NCBI GenBank assembly: GCA_905183005.1
Contig: CAJJDO010000067.1
Coordinates: forward strand, 429,625-493,624
From: Paramecium pentaurelia
Lineage: Eukaryota; Ciliophora; Oligohymenophorea; Peniculida; Parameciidae
Length of the DNA stretch: 64,000 bases
Reading direction: 5' to 3'
Made by a program: the position numbers and the translations under genes. Under the pieces are notes generated by a model. It was not told the origin of the DNA and did not search any database. It was given only the letters and a program-made list of their open reading frames with translations. Below, in pieces: positions 25,874 through 38,737 of the stretch. How positions within the stretch are numbered: the first letter of the stretch is position 1; each line of letters opens with the position of its first letter.

Positions 25874-26778
25874 ATGGATATAAAAAGTTGGTTATATTAT
25901 GAAGATACTCATAGCAATAATAATGCTTATGATAACATTTTAGTTTTGATTCATGGAAATCTAATATCTTGTAAATATTGGAGAAGATTGATACAATAAA
26001 TATAATAAGTTAATTCAAAAATTCGTTGTATTAGTATGGATTTAAGAGGATTTGGAAGATCATAAGGTAATTACAATGTTGATTAAATTACTGACTTATC
26101 TAATGATGTGGATATCTTATTAAAATCATTATTATCAGATAAAAATGATGAGTATTATGAAAAACATGTTTATTTAGCAGGATGGTCTTTAGGAGGAATT
26201 GTAAGTATGTAATTAGCAGTTGATTATCCTAATAAATATTAAAAACTCATTTTGATTGCATCAGGAAGTGTTTGTGGTTATGCCTTAATGAGAGAAGATG
26301 AAGAAGGATAAGTTAGATGTCAAACAAAATAATAAGTAAAAGAGCATCCAAAAGTTGCATTATAATAATAAAAATTATCTGATAAGGATAGAGAATTTAT
26401 GAGAATGATTTTTGATAAGGTATTATTCAATAGTGGTAAATATCCAGAAGAACAAGAATATTAATAATTATTGGATGAAACTTTTTTATAAACATAATAT
26501 ACTGATGTTTGTTGGGCATTAAATAAGTTTGATATCTCGTAATTTTATTACTATTTTTAAGATCTGGAGGTATAAACAAGGCTTCCTAAATTAAAGGACC
26601 TGTGTTAATTTATCATGGTGAATTGGATATAGTAATACCAAAGGTTTATGCAGAAGGCAATGCAAAAGAGATAGGTGAAGAAAAATGCACACTTATTTTA
26701 AGACCTGGTGTTGGTCATATGCCTCCTATTGAAGATGACGCTAATTTGGCTGTTGAAATTAGTCGTTTTATAAATTGA
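25874..26778 (+). CDS. Alpha/beta hydrolase
   Basis: A 293-aa protein with a 23-nt intron (26539-26561). Landmarks of the alpha/beta-hydrolase fold: LVLIHGN near residue 23 (oxyanion strand), MDLRGFGRSQG, the nucleophile elbow GWSLGG (Ser near residue 110), the acid in YHGELDIVIP, and GVGHMPP for the catalytic His. All triad positions are present. No signal peptide or membrane segment, so probably cytosolic. The fold covers esterases, lipases and epoxide hydrolases; the substrate cannot be told. Tail-to-tail with the eIF4E-like gene, 72 bp apart. Confidence 0.9.
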
Positions 26779-26850
26779 TTGTCTAAATAAAAAGTATATT
26801 ATAAATATATTTGATAAGTCCATTTATATTATACTTAAAAAACAACCCAA

Positions 26851-27512
26851 TCATTTTTTCTTATGCGATTATGTTTTTAATTTAAGTTGTTTAATATTAT
26901 ACTATTCTGCTAATTAAAGTATCCAATCATCAATTTTTTTAATATTGTTTTATACCTGTTCATTTTTATCTATGGGATCAATATCTAACCATAATTCAAT
27001 TCTGATTCCATTGTCAGCATTTATTTTATCTAAAATTCTGACTCCATTTACCTAGATTTTTCCTAATTCTTACATGTCTTAGCTCTTCCTTATTTTATCC
27101 TATAATCTCATATATTATGTTAGTATAAAGTTCATTATAAATATCGATTGATGTAATAGGAATTTCAAATTGTATGTCACCTCCTTTTTCATTTTCAGGA
27201 TCCTCCCAACAAGGATTAATACCATTTTTGAAAAATTAGATTGCATCAATTTATGTTTCTATAGCATTATTTTAAAAATTTTTGAATCTATCATTTAATG
27301 AAAATATGATACTATTTTTATTTTTATGGTTCACTAAATATATCTGTTAATTTTGAATATATTGTTTATTTCATTATAAATGCAAATTCTTCAACAGTTT
27401 TAATTGAACAAATATCAACAATTGTCTTTTTATAATCATCTTTGCTATTTTAAGCTTTGTATTTCTCAGATATAGTCCATTTATCATTTAGTTAATGAAA
27501 TTAGTCACACAT
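26851..27512 (-). CDS. eIF4E-like cap-binding protein, divergent
   Basis: A 204-aa protein after introns of 25 and 22 nt. It aligns with eIF4E by its landmarks: HQLNDKWTI (family HPLxxxWTLW), ICSIKTVEEF (family F-x-T-V-E-D-F-W), FFKNGINPCWEDPENEKGG (family F-K-x-G-I-x-P-M-W-E-D), and a late IRIELWL strand (family K-I-x-[IL]-W). The Trp-Glu pair that stacks on and hydrogen-bonds the cap guanine is kept in CWED. The other cap-stacking Trp appears replaced, with Tyr the likely occupant (KDDYKKT), as in class II eIF4E/4EHP, and the Trp after V-E-E-F used for eIF4G binding is Ala. It may therefore be a specialised or repressive paralog (inference). Confidence 0.75.
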
Positions 27513-27587
27513 TAATATTTTATTATGATTTAATAATTAAATTTAAGCATTATAAAAAATATAATTGTAAAATAATAAATCAAGATA

Positions 27588-29626
27588 TCAATCCGAAACA
27601 ATATATTTTTTATATTCTTCTAATAATCCATGAATATAATGAAGTTCTGGAATTCTCTCTAAAAGTGATTTAAAACTTTATTAAAAATCGAAATATTAAC
27701 TTTCACTGATTCTAAATCTTCTATGAATTACTTCTAAGTCTGTCCTCTTAAAAAACTTTATAGTATACACTAAAAGATTTAATTTGCTTTTGATATTCCT
27801 CATCATATTAATTTCTTCAGTCTAAAATATTATTTATTTATTATCAATACCTCATAAATCACATTCAATTATCTAGAATAAAATTCATTCTCTAAATTAT
27901 ATGCTAATTCATTTATCAAAAGATCTCTATCCTTTGTTTTAAGGAAAGACATTCTAGGATCACTCAATATTAAAGGTTTTATTTCATCCCAATCTTCATC
28001 AAAGTCTTCTAAAACAATACGATCATTTGTAAGTTTTGCAACTTCAGCCATAGCCTTTTCCTTTAATTTCATAAATATCTTTTCAGTAATTATAGTTTTG
28101 TGATAATGAATTTCCTCGAGATCATCTAAAGTAATTGCTTTTACATTGTATCTAAAAAAGTAATGGAATATATTTTCACAATGACCTGTAAATTTTGCTT
28201 TACCTCTTCTTTATATCAAATCATATAAAACAGGTTCTTCTAAACAACTTCTTACAAATTAATCAATAAATTAATTATAACCATAATTACATATATAATC
28301 TTAAAGACTATTTTTATTGATAACAGCATATTTATAAATATCCATTCTTCTAAGTAATGCACTAGCATATTTAAATGGAACTTATAATTCTTATAGAGTT
28401 AAAGCAAGATAAAATTTAAAATTTGTAAGTTAAACATTAGTTAATTCATATTTGACATGTCTCTCCCTTAAAACTTCATTAGTATAATTTGGAGAATCCA
28501 TATGATAAATCAATTAAAAGAATAATTTTGCAAATTTAGATGCTTAAGTTGCTCTATCTATACCTACAAAATAATATTCCAATGTAATATCAGCAAAAAT
28601 TTTGGCATACATTTAATTTGCACATAATTCAATACCATCTTAACCACCATAAACATCATATTCCATTTTTTCATTTAAAATATAAGGTCTAACATTTTCA
28701 ATTCTTTCACAACATTTGAATAATTATTCTACAGGTATTCCCATTTACATAAATCTATTCATAAAATGATATTTAAATCTAAAGAAATGAAAATTTTTTA
28801 AATTCAATCCCAAATGAATACTTCTTATCCTATTTAAATCTAAATAAATTTATTGATCATATCCTGTTGCCAAAATATTTCTAAAGATTTATTTTACATG
28901 ATTTCCTTATCTATTTTAAAATTTTTTTGCTAAATCACAATCCTAAGTTAAGGCTGCATAAATCAATTCAGTTTCAAAATCTAATCTAGCATCAATCCCT
29001 TATGGTTTTTAAACTACTCGTCTTTTTCTTATTTATTTATTAAATCAATTTACTTTGCTAAATCTTTTAAATATCCTGAAATAATCTATTGTTAAGATTT
29101 TTAAAGTTAAGGACTAAGTGGACATCCAACATCATTTTTTATTTTCTCTGTTCCCTTAACTAAATCAACAAACAATTAATGATTTCGTATTAAATTCACT
29201 TTTTTTTACTGTGGACTTGATCTTTAAGATGTTATACGAAAATGTTAACTAAAGCTACTTTTTTCATAAGAAACTATATGATTTGAGGTTTTATATGAAG
29301 GACTATCTATAATTTGCTTAAATTTATTAGAATTCATTTCTGTGTCTTAATGTTAAGTTTAAATAGCTATCATACCTTAACTACGACAAGCTTGAGGCAT
29401 ATTCAATAATATTATTATTTTATACATGTCTTATATTTTAAGCTAATTGAATATCTTTTAGTTGTGAACTTTCATTATGATGGTGTATAATGCTTCCAAG
29501 AGTTTACTGGGATTTTCTTTTATTTAAGATTGGTGGGAATTGCTTTCTATCAGTTGATAATAGTTCTATAAATTCTCTGAATTAACAAGTTTTAACTGAC
29601 TTTGAGTGTTCTTTTTCAGAAAACAT
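27588..29626 (-). CDS. Protein with three truncated-globin-like domains, tandem copy 1
   Basis: About 585-650 aa. Two introns are clear (29 nt near 27825-27853 and 26 nt near 29030-29055). The middle domain (about 28395-28660) reads like a group I truncated haemoglobin: YGGQDGIELCANQMYAKIF, a phenylalanine pair region, SPNYTNEVLRERHVKYELT with the F8-type histidine, then FYLALTLQELQVP. A similar module before it has RSIHLGLNLKNFHFFRFKY, and one after it has LEEIHYHKTIITEKIFMKL, each with a histidine in the same position. Short charged segments flank them. If these bind haem this would be a three-haem protein for O2/NO sensing or detoxification (inference). The exon beginning MFSEKEHS (start 29626) needs an unresolved splice; an in-frame alternative start is at 29400. 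Confidence 0.65.
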
Positions 29627-29686
29627 TATTATAATTATTACAAACATTCATTATAATCAAATATAAAATATGCTTTAAAGTTATTA

Positions 29687-31790
29687 TCAAAAATCAGAAA
29701 CAATATGTTTTTTATAGTCTTCCAATACTCTATTTAACCATTACAATTTAGGAAAATTTTCAAGAATGTGTTTTGTTGCCTAAATTATTAATGATTTATC
29801 TTTACTTATTAAAATTCAAAATAAACTTAATCTGTTATTTTTAATCTCTTATGAAGTACTTCCAACTCTGTCTTCTTATAGAAATGAATTCCATAAAGCA
29901 TTAAATTTAATTTACATCTCAAATTCTAAGCTACACAAGTATCATTATCCTATAATAATTAATTATTTTAATATATATTACTTCAAAGACCTTATTTAAT
30001 TGAGGTCTTTATTGCATTTCAAATGCCAAAGTAGAAGCAAGGTTATTAATAAAAGTTTATCCTCCCAATTATTTTACAATTTGTTTTTTTGATCTGTTCA
30101 GTATAAATGGTTTAATTTCTTCCCAATCTTCTTCAAAATCAGAAATTATTAGAGAATCCTTTGTTATTTTCATTAAAGCCTAAAATGTATGTTCTTTAAT
30201 TTTTTAAAAGACTTTCTCTGAAATTATTGCATTACATTTATGTATTTATTCAATATCTTAATCTGTAATTGATTTGACATTGTCTCGAAAAAAAAAATGA
30301 ATCATGTTTTCACAATGAGCTGTAAATCTATACTTACCACGTTTATTAAATAATTCATATAACATTGGTTCAGTTTAACATTATTTTACTAATCCATCAA
30401 TAAATTCTCTATATCCAAATGCATTAATTGTTTCTTATAAACTCTCTTTATTTAAAATTGCATATTTATATGTATCCATTTTTCTTAATAATTATCTTAT
30501 ATGTTTAAATCCTATTTATTATTATTACAATGTCATTGAAAGATAAAATTTAAAATTTGCAAACTAAACTAAAGTTAAATTATATTAAACATGTCTTTCT
30601 CTTAATATCTCTAAAGTATAATTTGGAGAATCTGTATGATCAATCAATTATGCGAATAAACGAGAGAATTTTTTAGCTTGAGTTTCCTTATCTATCAATA
30701 TAAAATATGGAGAAAGTGTATAATCTTTAAAAATTTTATCATACATTGATTCTGTAATTTTCTTAATTCCTACATCTTAACCATATATTTCGAAATCTAA
30801 AGGCTATTAATAAATTTAAATATATATACCTTATTTAAAACTAAAGGTTTAAAACTTTCTATCTTATGACAACCTTTAAAAAATAAATCTAAAGGAGTTT
30901 CCATTTCGAGAAACTAATTTATGAATAAGTATTTAAATCTTAAAAACTAATCATTTTTTATATTTAATTAGGAATGAATACTTTTTAGTCTTCCAGGATC
31001 CATCATTATTTCTTTGTCATATCCTACACCTAATAAACTACGATAAACTTCTTTTAGATGTTTAATATGTCTTCCTTTATACTTTTAATATAAAGTATAA
31101 TCAGAAGTAATTTTTGTAAAAAGAATGTTTGCCTCATAATCTAATCTTGCACTAGATCCAATTGGTTTATGTTATAATTCCTAAATTATATATAAATCAT
31201 GAATTACATCATTGTCATTTGACTTTTAAAATTTCGTTTGGAAAAATTATGTAATTATCTCTTCTTGTGTTAATTAGGGTAGAGAAAAATTGTTAGCATT
31301 TGACTTTTATTTTCTGTTGATTTATTCTAATTATTCATTACAATTTCTTAGACTATACATTCCAGTTTTTCTCATACGATGTTAGGGTTAAAATTTAAAA
31401 AATCCATTTGTTGGCATCATTGGAATATTAAGTAATGGTATTGATAATGATTCTGATTTAATTTTCTTAAATTCTTGTTCTTTGCTACAATAATATTAAA
31501 TTGTACTCATTGTTATTTTTTGTATTTGTGATTCTAGCAACTTTCACTATTTCATTTAAAGGTATTTGTTAATTTGATTATACTTATCTAAAAGAACTGA
31601 TTTCAGGTGATAATAAAGAACTTAATTGTTTTTCCCATCTCTTATTTTTTTATTAGACAACTGCAGGTAATGTTGATTTATGAACACTCTATCTTTGAAT
31701 AAGAAATTCCTTAAAACTAACTTTCTTCGCAGGAGAATCATTGCTTGGTTCTGTCTAAAATCCAAAAGGACATCTTGGACTACTATCCAT
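29687..31790 (-). CDS. Protein with three truncated-globin-like domains, tandem copy 2
   Basis: Head-to-tail paralog of the gene before it, about 600+ aa. The first exon starts MDSSPRCPFGFQTEP and is joined by a 22-nt intron near 31485-31510 to the part containing KEQEFKKIKSESLSIPLLN. Domain 1 has KSIHSQLNIKNDQFLRFKY (about 30970), domain 2 has YGQDVGIKKITESMYDKIF and ILRERHV (about 30590-30790), domain 3 has IEQIHKCNAIISEKVF (about 30240). The proximal-type histidine is kept in all three. The C-terminal piece ends YKKHIVSDF and matches the end of copy 1 (YKKYIVSD). Further introns are likely but were not all placed. Sequence divergence between the copies is large, so the duplication is old. 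Confidence 0.65.
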
Positions 31791-32033
31791 TCTTATTTAT
31801 GTTAATAATAAAATTATATACTAAGTTACTAAAATTGTTTGTACATCAAGTTTTTCAATAGAATATTCTTTAAATTACTCTACTTAAATTGTTAAAAATA
31901 GTATCAGTATTTGCAATTAAGAATTTCAGAAATTATTTTTAGAAAATGAGTTTTTTAACTACATTTTTGTCCTATAAATATGAGTTTGATATCAAATAAA
32001 ATCTTTATTTTTATTTAAACAAAAAAAATTATC

Positions 32034-32888
32034 ATGAAGATATATTTAATTGGTTTCACTTTGCTCATTATAGCAAATTCTGCCACAACATTAAGTCTAT
32101 CCAGTGTTTATTAATGTTAATGCGAAAATCTATTACAATAATCAGATTGTTTGAGTGATTATTGCACTTGGGATCCAAATGAATCAACATGCTCAAACAA
32201 ACCTTGCTCTGGATTTAGTTAAGAAGATTGCTTTGGTGTTCCTGATCCATTTAATTGCACTTGGAATTACACAACTAGTAAATGCGAAGAGTTTACATAA
32301 TGTTCTGATTATACTTTCAAAACTGCAGAAGGTGAGAAATGTTATGATTTGATAAAATGTTAAGTTGATGTTGATACAATTGACAATACAGCTGGAACTG
32401 TGAAATGTATGGATAGAACACAAGAATCTGCTATGAGTATTGGAAGTTGTGACAAAGTACCTTACGAAGAATGTAATTGGCTTGTTACTCCTGATGGAAA
32501 ACAGTGTTTGTAAAATACAACAGCCAAAACTTGTGAAGCAAAAACAATAACTCAATGTTCTGATTATGCCACCATCGATCTTTGTAATACATCATCCTGT
32601 TATTGGGGTGATACTTGCAAACCATTAACTTGTACTATTTTGCCAGAGGAGTCTTGTATGTTATTTTTTTCAATTGATTCAAAATAAGTTACATTTTGTA
32701 AATGGGAAACAGATAAATGCATAGATTTAGATACAACAACCTTAACATAAACTTAATGTTTGCCATTCACTCTTTATTCATATGCTTGGAACCCAGATTC
32801 CAAAAAATGTGAAATTTGTTAAGAAGCTAGTTCTAGTTCAGGATTTCTTCTTTATGGAACACTCTTGTTGTCTATAATGTTAAATTGA
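32034..32888 (+). CDS. Cysteine-rich secreted, probably GPI-anchored surface protein
   Basis: Intronless, 284 aa. N-terminal signal peptide (MKIYLIGFTLLIIANSATT). About 30 cysteines are spaced in repeats with C-x-W or C-x-Y motifs (CTWDPNESTC, CTWNYTTSKC, CNWL, CYWGDTC, CKWETDKC). The protein ends with a small-residue stretch (ASSSSG) and a hydrophobic tail (FLLYGTLLLSIML), fitting a GPI-anchor signal. This is the general build of Paramecium surface antigens, but it is far smaller than the classical i-antigens (~250 kDa), so it is best called a mini surface antigen-like protein. Role unknown. Confidence 0.85.
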
Positions 32889-32948
32889 ATATTATTATCA
32901 ACAAGATCATAACGATATAATAATTTTAAATTGTAATTCATATGGTAT

Positions 32949-33990
32949 TCATCTTAATTTTTTTTCTAACAATTCAAAAGCACTCTTTAAAGTTTCAACT
33001 TCTTGAGTTCTATATTTTATATTAAATATTTATACCTCTTTTGTTTTCTAGCAGAATATGCCATATTATATGCCTCTTATTATTATTTTAGATTTGTTAA
33101 GACTTGTTCAGTTTATGGAATTGTGGTCTCAAGTTAAGCCTTTCTTTTTTCTGCAGTTACTTTTTCATTTTATTTTTTGGCAATTGAAGTCTTAGCAGTG
33201 GAAGCATCAAAACTCAACTTTTTAGAAACTTCTGAAATTTCATTGAGCAAAGTTTAATATGTTTATTATTACACAGTCCAATTTTATTCTGATTGTATCA
33301 ATTATTATTCTTATTATGATTGAATGTGTTCCAATTTTAAGATAATATTTTAAACTGTGGCTTTATCAAACTTTGAAGTTACTTCTACTAGTAAAGCAAC
33401 TGGATGCTTTTATCCCAATTCTTATTTCATTACATTCACAATTTCTTATTTTTCAATTAATGATTATTAAGATAAAACAGCATCTGTTAATTTTGATATG
33501 ATTTATGTAAGACCATTAATTGATCTTCTTGCTTATGATGATTCGTTCTAAAATTATTTATAAATTAATTTACTTCAAAAGCAGCTCCTTCATTTGCTAA
33601 AGAATCTCTTAATTAGATATCTCTAGCCCCTAAATCTGTTAATTATTAATTAAGATTGGCCCAAGTTTTTGAAATTGAGTAGATTTCTTCACTCAAATCT
33701 CCAATTAAGGTGTTGGTAGCTTTTAATTAGTTCACTTGAGCTTCTAATTAGGATTATGATATCAAAATATCAGCTTCTAATTTTGCATTAGTCTAAATTA
33801 TATCAAAATAATATACTTGAGCAAGTTAAGTATCATCCATTGTTTATTCTTTTCTTAATTCACTCAATAAATCACCTAATTGTTCTAACACCTCCTCTTT
33901 AGGTGTTTACAAAAGAGACAACTAAGCCAAATCTTCTGAAAGTGGAACTGCCAAAGCTAGACCAATTACAACAAATATCAAAAACTTCAT
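32949..33990 (-). CDS. Trichocyst matrix protein (TMP family)
   Basis: A 329-aa protein after two 26-nt introns. Signal peptide MKFLIFVVIGLALAVPLSE, then long heptad-rich coiled-coil stretches high in Leu, Glu, Gln, Ala and Thr (EVLEQLGDLLSELRKE; ELLEKKLR at the end) with few aromatic residues, typical of TMP precursors. In Paramecium these small acidic proteins are cleaved from precursors and crystallise as the core of trichocysts, the docked secretory organelles that discharge on stimulation. Subfamily (T1-T4) not assigned. The start lies 28 bp from the start of the divergent gene at 34019. Confidence 0.88.
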
Positions 33991-34018
33991 TAAAACGGGT
34001 AATATTAATAATATAATA

Positions 34019-37000
34019 ATGAGCTCAAAAAAATTATTGTATTAAGAAATAGATGTAACATATTTACTTATGACATAGTATACAAAATAATAATTGAGTC
34101 TATAAATGTCTCATTAAAAAACAACTTTAAAAGAATTCAGTTCATATTTAAAAGATTACTAAGCTATTCTGAAATCAATCTCTGAATAATTAATTAAATT
34201 GACAAGAAAAGAATGTATAATTAAACCTAAAAAATTTAGTTACTTGTAGAGAATTTGAAAATAAAACAATTAAAGAATTTATAGACAAAAATATTATCTC
34301 AACATCTAAAATTAGTGATATTCTTGGAGTTTTATCAGAAAATGTTAATCAAATAGAACAAGATATTTTTTAAGCTTATTTAGATATCAAATAAAACAAA
34401 GAACTTGTAATGTAAAAAGTAGACTATAAATATATATTTAGTGTGATTAATAAAAAAAAGAAAGAGATTAATTAGTGAGTGCAAAAAATGTTGAAAAATA
34501 GTAAATAGATCAATTCACATAATCTGCTATAATTGCCATGTAGAATAATATAGAAGCAGCAATTATCACAGAAAAGAAAAAAAATGCTAAAATTATAGAT
34601 TCCTTTAAAAAATTTTATATACAACAAAAAGAGTACTAATTATTATTAAAAAAGGCATGCTGAGATTATTGGCAAACAATTAATGTTATAAATACAATTT
34701 TTTGATACAGTCCAACCAGAATAATAGACTTTGGAAAGAATGAAAAATCAATTATAAGCCTAATCTATAAATTAAAGTGGTAAAAAACTCAATACATCTG
34801 GAACAGGATAATCAAAATAAAATGAAAATGGATCAATTAATGAAACTGATTTATTATAATCTCACAAAGATAAACTCATTGAAATCAGAAAAATATATGC
34901 TTCTAATAGTAATACAAAATCTTTACCAATTATAATTAAAGATTAAGTTGGTATATTTAATAATGAAATCCCATATAATATGTATAATAATTTTATATAA
35001 TCATTAGGGATTTGGCAAAGGAATTCCAATAACAAGAATTCTTTTAATTTACATTATTAATGATGCTCAGATATAAATGTTAAAATTAAGATTGGCCACT
35101 TCTAATAACTCATACAAAAAATAAATTCAAAATTAATTTAGCTTCAATGAAACTATTGGAATTATTTTCAAATTCCATATAATCTAACATAGAATAATCT
35201 GTTACCAGTTCTATTTTTATTACATTAATCAAAGATGCTTTAATGGTAATAAAAACACCTTAATTGTACAATGAAATTAAAAATAATGAAAAGCATTACA
35301 TAATTCTAAAAAAGTTATTAATGTTTTCAACTTTAAATTAATATTGGGTCTAATGTTTATTATTATAAGCATTTAATATTTAGAATTCTTAATTAGATTA
35401 ATAAAAAAAATATTTTAATAATCTACTAAAATAAATTATTATTGATGAGAAAGATATAGCTCAAATTAATTTTGATTCTCAAATAGAAGAAATCTCTTAT
35501 CCATTGAATCAATGTTTATTAGAGCTTATTCTATCTGCAATCATATAACCAACAACTATTGATATGGATTTTGTTCCTTTAATATATTAATTCGCATCTG
35601 ATGCACTAAAGCTTTCACCTGCTCATGTCAGCATTACTTTACTTTCTCTAGTCTATCAAAAAATACTATAACCTGCCTTAAGAATAAAAAACTTGGATAT
35701 TAAGGATGCTGTTGTAATTACTTAATAATTAACTGAATAACTATGGGATATTATTAATAAGGAAAAAATTATTAATTAATCATAATTGTAATTTGCACTA
35801 AAATAGAAGAATTCAGATAGATTATATAAAGATTTATTAGGACTTACAACTAGTTTTTGGTCTTAATTACCTAGTGATTAGTCTTTCCTAATTGCCTTCA
35901 TGAATTTATTTTACATAGTTGCAAGTATTTCACTTGAGTTTACAGAATACTAAAATACAAATGAATTAATGCTCAAAATTATGGAACAAACAGGTCATCA
36001 TTATTATAGTATGATTATTAAAAGAGAGCAGTTTTAATAGAATCAAATATCTGAAAAAACATTTAATTAAGTTTCTATTCTGTTAACTGTAATGTGTAAA
36101 GAATGTCTTGAATTAAAAGAACAATATATTGATTATTTTTAGAAAGGTATATAACATTTATTACCTGATAATCGAAATAATTAGAATTTGTTTTTCTTTC
36201 ATTTTATGATTGGTGCATTGTCAGAAATATATTTAATACTTCAATAAGTTGAGCTCTGTATTTAAAAAGGATTAATTCCAGAAGATAAAAATGGAAAGTA
36301 TTATTATGATTATATTAAGTGCTTTTTCCATATGTTTCACTTTAGCTTTAATTGATGATCAACTCTTACCTAATAATTTAAATGCTAAAGCACTCTAAAT
36401 TATTGGTCGATCAATAGAAATGTGGTTCCAATAATCTCAATAAAATACATTAAAAATTTTATAATCATTAATTACTAAAGAAAAATTTCTAGATGAAAGT
36501 TTGTAGTTTAAAGAATTGATGCAGCAAACATAAACTAAGAGTATAGAAGACTTTTGCTCTATTTTATTTAAATCTTTAGAAGCTTTACAATAAGTGGTTA
36601 AGTTTAAGAATGATAATCTCTTCAAAAAAACAATTAATAGCAAAATGGAACATATACTCTATACTGCTATATTAATGTATTTGGAATAGATGGAATAAAA
36701 TCTTGAACAAAAAACAAATTTAATATCATATTGGTTTCCTGCAGTTATTAAAAGTAAATAAAGCATACCTCTTGATTAGAAATAATTAGCCTAATAATAA
36801 ATTCATCTTGTTATAGAAATGATGATGAGAATTTGTAATCTTAATTTCCTGTAATAACAATTTTAGCATCTAAAGGATTAATTAAAACTTGAAGCTTTAG
36901 ATCATCTTACCAGTGATTTCAATACTAAAGGTAAAGTAATTTGCAAAAGTATTTCAAAAATTCTTATAAATGAAATTATATCTCCTAATTTATTTACCCC

Positions 37001-37544
37001 TCTTCATTAAGATTTAAAATCAATGACTGATGCAAAAAGTTATTAGTAAAAGTCAGAATGGTCTATGCTTCAATAATTGGATGAAATAAAAGATTTTTTT
37101 TTAATATTCAATTAGAAGCTCCCAGTTAATTACCATTCTGTATTTTATGATTCTTTTATTGCTTCATTTTTTGAAGGTACTTAAATAATTATAAAACTAG
37201 GATTATTTTATTCAATTTTTGATATTAACAAACTATAAAACATAAGTTAAGATTTATATTTTGAACTACTTACTTTAGAATTTCAGACATTATAAAGTTT
37301 TTTAGAAAAATAAATATCTAGTAATGTCTTACAAATGAGGATTAAACAATAATTAGCTGAAATAAAAGATATATCTATATGGTTTAGTATGTAAAATAAG
37401 GATTTAATTGCAACATTTGAATAATATCATTTGCGATAAGATAATAAAAAAATTTGTTCTGCTCTTTATAGATTAATATTGCTACGTAAATAAGATTCAA
37501 AAATGAAAGATTTTGCAAAAAAATATTAAAAAATATATGAATGA
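34019..37544 (+). CDS. Large alpha-helical protein, family not recognised
   Basis: A 1,135-aa protein after five introns of 25, 23, 22, 26 and 22 nt; the spliced frame is intact to the TGA at 37542. Residues ~20-240 are long charged helices (SISEQLIKLTRKEF; NIEAAIITEKKKNAKIIDSF) that look like a coiled coil or BAR-type bundle. The rest is a Leu-rich, mostly helical series with no simple repeat (for example PAHVSITLLSLVYQKILQPAL). The build resembles membrane-tethering or exocytosis factors with a MUN-like helical body, but I see no decisive motif. Divergent from, and possibly co-regulated with, the trichocyst gene. Confidence 0.75.
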
Positions 37545-37574
37545 ATAATTAAATCTTTCTTATAAAAAGACATT

Positions 37575-38737
37575 TCAATCTATTTCATCAAGTTAAATTT
37601 GAATTTTTTCCTATTAATCTCCTCTTTATTCAATTAATTGTGATTCTGTCATAGAATTTTATCGTATTTATCTTACTTTCATATTATCAAGTAATTCATT
37701 CATTTCATTAAGTTGAGATTATTTCTAATTAATAGAAGCATCTAAAAAAGTAATTTCAATTTCTTGACTATTTTATTCAATATGATTTTATTTTCTAGCT
37801 TACATCTCTTATATTTCAGTTTCTATAGCGTTGATATTTTTTTGGAAAAAGTTAATTTTGCTTTACAAGTGAATAGGTAATTATTTTTTTATCTCTTCAC
37901 GATATTCTTACTTCTTAGTATCTTCTTCATCTTTTATTTCTATATAATTCATATTATTATATACTTTATCTTTCTATTTATTCCCCTTCTTTACCCGATT
38001 TTCCCCATGCATCCACTATTCTACGTTCATTAGGAAATACAGGTTAAGTATCTAAATATGTTAATTCTGGTAAATTGGCAAGATAATACTAAAATAAGAT
38101 AGCTCTAAATACTTTTCTATAATTTTGAATTGATCGTATGTAATTATTTCTCTATAAATATAGACATTTTAATTTTGGCATTTTTTTAAATATTAACAAT
38201 AATGGATCATCTTCATGTTCTCCTTCAAATTCGAGCATATTATTGGATAAGTCTAAATTAGATATTGATTAATTTAATTCTAATTCCCATATATCAGAAA
38301 CTGATTTCAATTTGTTTGTTGATAAATCCAAACTAGAAAGCTTTTAGAGCCTCTACAAATTTTCAACCACTTTAATACAATTATTAGATAGATTCAATGT
38401 TATCAATTCTAAATTTTCTCGTAATCCTTCAATTTTTTAAATTAGATTATTTTGTAAAAATAAATGTGTTAGTTATTAAAGATTTTCTAATCCCTCTATT
38501 CTTGTAATAAAGTTATTTTCTAACCACAAAGTCTTAACATTTATGAAATTGTCCAAACCTGCAATTTTTCTGAATGCTTAAAATTAATTACTCTTAATTA
38601 CCCTTAAAATGTAGATATAATTTAGAATTCAGTTCTGGATACTCATATAAACCTTCTTTTTCGCAAATTTCGATAATATTTTGCTCATTCATAATTAAAT
38701 TGCCCTGTTCATCTCTTTCAAGTTACTTTTTTTTCAT
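37575..38737 (-). CDS. DNAAF1: Leucine-rich-repeat axonemal dynein assembly factor (DNAAF1/LRRC50/ODA7-like)
   Basis: A 362-aa protein after introns of 25, 24 and 25 nt. It starts with a short charged segment and KLYLHFKGF, followed by five or six LRRs (LWLENNFITRIEGLENL, LFLQNNLIQKIEGL, LNLSNNCIKVVENL, LDLSTNKLKSVSDI, LDLSNNMLE, LYLQRNNYIRSI) and the LRR-cap LTYLDTQPVFPNERRIVDAW, closely matching DNAAF1 (LTYLDDRPVFP). The rest is a coiled-coil tail. DNAAF1 works in the cytoplasm to pre-assemble outer and inner dynein arms for cilia. The gene is complete here; 37869-38737 is copied again at 39070-39938. It is shorter than human DNAAF1, lacking its long tail. Confidence 0.88.

Noticed and set aside
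32193..32555. Minus-strand 120-aa Cys-rich ORF
   Set aside because: Antisense to the Cys-rich surface protein, whose plus strand has a signal peptide and full-length frame.
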